From DATLLN01 sp963809205 (GTDB lineage: Bacteria; Actinomycetota; Thermoleophilia; Gaiellales; JAICJC01): a DNA stretch of 7,241 bases. Shown here piece by piece: positions 5,269 through 7,241 of this stretch. How positions within the stretch are numbered: the stretch's first letter is position 1; each line of letters begins with the position of its first letter. The notes beneath the pieces were generated by a model. The model worked only from the letters and a program-made list of their open reading frames with translations, ran no database searches and had not been told where the DNA came from. The translations under genes and the position numbers were made by a program. Where the stretch lies: positions 1 to 7,241 of the forward strand of contig CAWEIS010000018.1 in assembly GCA_963809205.1 (NCBI GenBank), in the 5' to 3' direction.

Positions 5269-6003
5269 TCAACCGTCGGTGCCCTTCCGCTTCCCCGACG
5301 GCGGCGCCTGCCGGAACGCGCGCTCGAGCTGGTCTGCCACCCAGTCCTCGACGCGCCGCTCGAAATCCTTGGCCGCGCGGTCGATCCGCTTGTCGGGGGG
5401 CTGGTCGCCATGCTCGAGTGTCTCGAGAGGCGACGCCGCCGTCCGCCGCAAGGGCGGAAACTCCTTTGCCAGGCCGGGCGCCACCAGTTGGTAGACCGGC
5501 TCGGGGCCGTCCATGTCCGGCAGACTGGTCGAGCCGAGCTCGATCGCCTCGGCCCGCGAGATCCCCCGGGTCGTCTCGGTCATCAGCACCTGCCCGCCGT
5601 GTCCCGCGGCGCACAGCCGCGCCGCTCGCACGACGTCGATGCCGGTGTAGCCGCCATCCGAGGTGCGGTGCGGCTCGCCGGTGTGCAGCGCCATCCGCAC
5701 CCGAACCTTGGTGCCGTCGGGCCACTGCTCGAGCGCGTGGCCGCGCTGCGCCGCGATGGCGGCGGCTACGCCGGCCGGCGCCGAGCGGAAGGCGGCGAAC
5801 ATCGCGTCGCCCTGGCAGTCGACGACGACGCCGTTGCCCCCGGCGATCGCCTCGCGCAGCAGCCGGCGCTGGCGGTCGAGCACGTCCGGCCAGCCGTCGC
5901 CCAGCCGCTTGAGCAACGCCGTCGATCCCTCGATATCCGAGAACAGCAACGTGACGGTGCCGTCCGGCAGGTCGGGCGGTTGGTGCTCGGGGTTCGCGTT
6001 CAT
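5269..6003 (-). CDS. Class III adenylate/guanylate cyclase-domain protein
   Basis: This 244-residue soluble protein has one class III nucleotidyl cyclase domain (residues 15-175) and a basic helical tail. The first metal Asp23 lies in VTLLFSDIEGST and the second Asp66 in CQGDAMFAAF. RVRMALHTGEP (101-111) and GGYTGIDVVRAARLCAAGHGGQVLMTETT (117-145) match the rest of the domain. The position of the purine-selecting Lys is Asp62, and the transition-state Asn position is Val125, while the catalytic Arg129 is kept. Similar substitutions occur, from memory, in the cyclase domains found at the N-terminus of actinobacterial LuxR/AfsR-like regulators, so it may be a subfamily trait. Cyclic-nucleotide synthesis is therefore not assured; a nucleotide-sensing role is possible. 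The C-terminus (RIDRAAKDFERRVEDWVADQLERAF) is likely helical and ends GKRKGTDG. ATG 6003 is 52 bases from the divergent nuclease start. The acidic protein follows downstream. Confidence 0.85.
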   Translation of the reverse strand: MNANPEHQPPDLPDGTVTLLFSDIEGSTALLKRLGDGWPDVLDRQRRLLREAIAGGNGVVVDCQGDAMFAAFRSAPAGVAAAIAAQRGHALEQWPDGTKVRVRMALHTGEPHRTSDGGYTGIDVVRAARLCAAGHGGQVLMTETTRGISRAEAIELGSTSLPDMDGPEPVYQLVAPGLAKEFPPLRRTAASPLETLEHGDQPPDKRIDRAAKDFERRVEDWVADQLERAFRQAPPSGKRKGTDG

Positions 6004-6043
6004 CCCTCATACGAACCGTAGCGCCACCGGCCGCGCCTGCGCG

Positions 6044-6049
6044 GATAAT
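6044..6049 (+). promoter_or_regulatory. Candidate -10 element for the secreted nuclease gene
   Basis: GATAAT differs from the -10 consensus at one position and ends 6 bases before ATG 6056. The bases between (GGCCCG) hold no ribosome site, so the message may be leaderless. It lies in a 52-base gap shared with the divergent cyclase-domain gene. Confidence 0.45.
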
Positions 6050-6055
6050 GGCCCG

Positions 6056-6820
6056 ATGCTCCACGCGCCTCCGCGCCCGGTCGCGGCGCTCGCCCTCGCC
6101 ATGCTGCTGGCGGGCGCGGGCTGCGCCACGCAGAGCGTCGCGCCGCAGTCGCATCCGCCGGCGTCGGGCCATCAGCCCGCATCCGCCGGGTCGCCGGGCT
6201 CGACGCCGGGGAAGCATCACCGACCTCACGGCCGCCCGGCCGCGTTCCACGCAGGCCCCGGCTGGACAGTGCGGCAGGCGCGGCAGGCGCTGCCGGCGCT
6301 GGCCGTCCGGCGGCCCGCCTCGATGCGCGGCTACGACCGCGATCGCTTCGGGCCGGCATGGGAGGACGTGGACGGCGACGGCTGCGACACCCGGGACGAC
6401 ATCCTCAACCGCGACCTGTCGGCGAAGGCATGGAACGATTCCGCCCACTGCGAGGTGCGGCGGGGCGTGCTGCGCGACACGTACACGGGCAGGCGGATCC
6501 GTTTCCGGCGCGGCGTCGAGACATCGCTGGCAGTGCAGATCGACCACATCGTCGCGCTGGCTGACGCCTGGCGCACCGGCGCCGCGCGGTGGACGGCGGG
6601 GCGGCGGCTCGCCTACGCCAACGATCCGCGCGTGCTGATCGCCGTCGACGGGCCGGCCAACGAGCAGAAGTCCGATGACGACGCGTCGCAGTGGCTCCCG
6701 CCCAGCCGCCGGTTCCGCTGCCAGTACGTCGCCGACCAGGTGATGGTCAAGTCCACGTACCGGCTGTGGGTCACGTCGGCCGAGAAGGCCGCGATGAGGC
6801 GCGTGCTGCGCAGCTGCTAG
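6056..6820 (+). CDS. Secreted HNH (DUF1524/GmrSD C-terminal-type) nuclease
   Basis: This 254-residue exported nuclease starts with a short N-region, a hydrophobic stretch (VAALALAMLLAGAGC, 9-23) and then a Ser/Pro/Gly/His-rich linker to about residue 65. Cys23 could be a lipidation site, but the preceding G-A-G is a poor lipobox (position -3 is Gly), so plain signal-peptidase cleavage is equally possible. The mature domain has YDRDRFGPAWEDVDGDGCDTRDDIL (93-117). Its HNH core is VQIDHIVALADAW (160-172, catalytic Asp163-His164), followed by YANDPRVLIAVDGPANEQKSDDD (187-209) with Asn202 and Lys205, then WLPP. CQYV (222-225) and the terminal Cys254 add to four mature cysteines (110, 132, 222, 254), suggesting two disulfides. 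This order is typical of actinobacterial secreted HNH nucleases thought to degrade extracellular DNA. No immunity gene or toxin-export domain is nearby. Confidence 0.88.
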   Translation: MLHAPPRPVAALALAMLLAGAGCATQSVAPQSHPPASGHQPASAGSPGSTPGKHHRPHGRPAAFHAGPGWTVRQARQALPALAVRRPASMRGYDRDRFGPAWEDVDGDGCDTRDDILNRDLSAKAWNDSAHCEVRRGVLRDTYTGRRIRFRRGVETSLAVQIDHIVALADAWRTGAARWTAGRRLAYANDPRVLIAVDGPANEQKSDDDASQWLPPSRRFRCQYVADQVMVKSTYRLWVTSAEKAAMRRVLRSC

Positions 6821-6836
6821 CCGCCGGGCACTGGGG

Positions 6837-7130
6837 CTACTCGCGCGTCCGGGCGAGCACGACGCCGGCTGCGGTGGTCCCGGCCAGGAAGTTCGTCACT
6901 CCGGCGAACGCCGCGACCACCAGCAGGTAGGGCGACTCCGCCACCGCGATCGCCCCGTACACGACGCACGCGGCCGCTCCGCAGAGCGCGCCGATGCCGA
7001 AGCTCGTGCCGATATAGGAGAGCCCGCGGCCTGGCTCGTCAGGGCGACTGCGCGCGACGAGGTAGCCCACGACCCCGCCGGGCAGGCCGGTCGCGCCGAT
7101 CAGGTAGGCGGCGAAGAGGAGGTCCTCCAC
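6837..7130 (-). CDS. Small hypothetical membrane protein with about three helices
   Basis: This 97-residue protein, which I do not recognise, has three hydrophobic segments: about 5-26 (LLFAAYLIGATGLPGGVVGYLV), 38-62 (SYIGTSFGIGALCGAAACVVYGAIA) and 67-92 (PYLLVVAAFAGVTNFLAGTTAAGVVLA). A charged loop, RSRPDEPGRG, separates the first two. It is rich in small residues and contains two cysteines in helix 2. The GTG at 7130 is the start; on the minus strand AGGG lies 7 bases upstream, and TAGGGT ending 6 bases upstream could alternatively be a -10. It begins 9 bases after the stop of the preceding same-strand fragment, so it may belong to a longer operon, and it converges on the nuclease gene with 16 bases between. 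No function is assignable. Confidence 0.6.
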   Translation of the reverse strand: MEDLLFAAYLIGATGLPGGVVGYLVARSRPDEPGRGLSYIGTSFGIGALCGAAACVVYGAIAVAESPYLLVVAAFAGVTNFLAGTTAAGVVLARTRE

Positions 7131-7139
7131 GGCTGCACC

Positions 7140-7241
7140 CTATGGGGCCAGCACGTCGAGGACGCGCTCGGGCTGACCGAACCGGCGATCAGCACGTCGC
7201 GGCCGGCGATCTCGCGGGCCTCGCGGGCGATCTTCGCACCG
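7140..7241 (-). pseudogene. 3' end of a gene with an apparent frameshift; homocysteine S-methyltransferase-like fragment (tentative)
   Basis: On the minus strand the first 20 codons from 7240 read GAKIAREAREIAGRDVLIAG, close to the segment of homocysteine S-methyltransferases just before their GS-x-GP motif, with near-perfect G/C third positions. In that frame the reading then loses codon bias (SPSASSTCWPHR). A second frame from about 7182 onward reads FGQPERVLDVLAP and stops at TAG (7142-7140). The simplest reading is a one-base frameshift or a junction near 7171-7187. A complete methyltransferase should continue for well over 150 residues after this motif, so either the gene is a truncated remnant or the family call is wrong. 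The window edge hides the rest. Confidence 0.35.

Noticed and set aside
4886..6547. 553-residue open frame on the minus strand
   Set aside because: Only its last 117 residues (from ATG 5239) look like protein. The rest is Arg/Ala/Gly-rich shadow across the cyclase-domain and nuclease genes, whose conserved motifs lie in other frames.
1..7241. Defence island, mobile element, CRISPR, tRNA or rRNA
   Set aside because: No transposase, integrase, direct-repeat array, cloverleaf-like segment or paired toxin/immunity genes are visible. The TOPRIM and HNH genes alone do not make a defence system.

Overview
The window is about 70% GC with strong G/C bias at third codon positions, and no RNA gene, transposase, CRISPR array or phage gene is visible. 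It looks like chromosomal sequence of a high-GC actinobacterium. Several genes are of types I associate with the Thermoleophilia/Solirubrobacterales: a small secreted protein with pentad repeats and a C1q-like domain, a free-standing class III cyclase-domain protein opening TVTLLFSDIEGST, and an acidic TTGSDEPATEGG-type protein. That placement is an inference from protein style only.

Layout, left to right: a small orphan protein (24-302, -) diverges from a MarR-family regulator (329-790, +). A TOPRIM-domain protein (795-1352, -) diverges from a stand-alone LigD-type polymerase/primase domain (1372-2388, +). A GNAT-like protein (2392-2844, -) diverges from a ten-helix EamA/DMT transporter (2879-3700, +). 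A frameshifted gene for a secreted or anchored pentad-repeat/C1q-like protein (3718-4388, -) diverges from a GNAT acetyltransferase (4470-4889, +). An acidic disordered protein (4886-5239, -) lies downstream of the cyclase-domain protein (5269-6003, -), which diverges from a secreted HNH nuclease (6056-6820, +). A small membrane protein (6837-7130, -) follows, preceded on its strand by the 3' end of a probable homocysteine S-methyltransferase-like gene that appears truncated or frameshifted (7140-7241, -).

The architecture is unusually compact and almost strictly alternates strands. Convergent neighbours end 3-17 bases apart or overlap by 4 bases (shared CTAG). Divergent neighbours are separated by 19-81 bases. 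No stretch longer than about 80 bases lacks a gene. Several start codons have no Shine-Dalgarno sequence but do have a TAnnnT or GATAAT -10-like hexamer ending 6-10 bases upstream, which suggests leaderless transcripts. Two genes (the 4470 GNAT and the C1q-like gene) have clear purine-rich ribosome sites instead.

There is no single pathway here. The most plausible functional pairings are the TOPRIM protein with the LigD-type polymerase (DNA repair), the MarR regulator with the small gene it shares a promoter with, and the cyclase-domain protein with its acidic downstream neighbour. I see no convincing new defence system. The most useful observations are the overlapping divergent promoter/operator at 302-326, the leaderless layout, and the single-base frameshift in the C1q-like gene.
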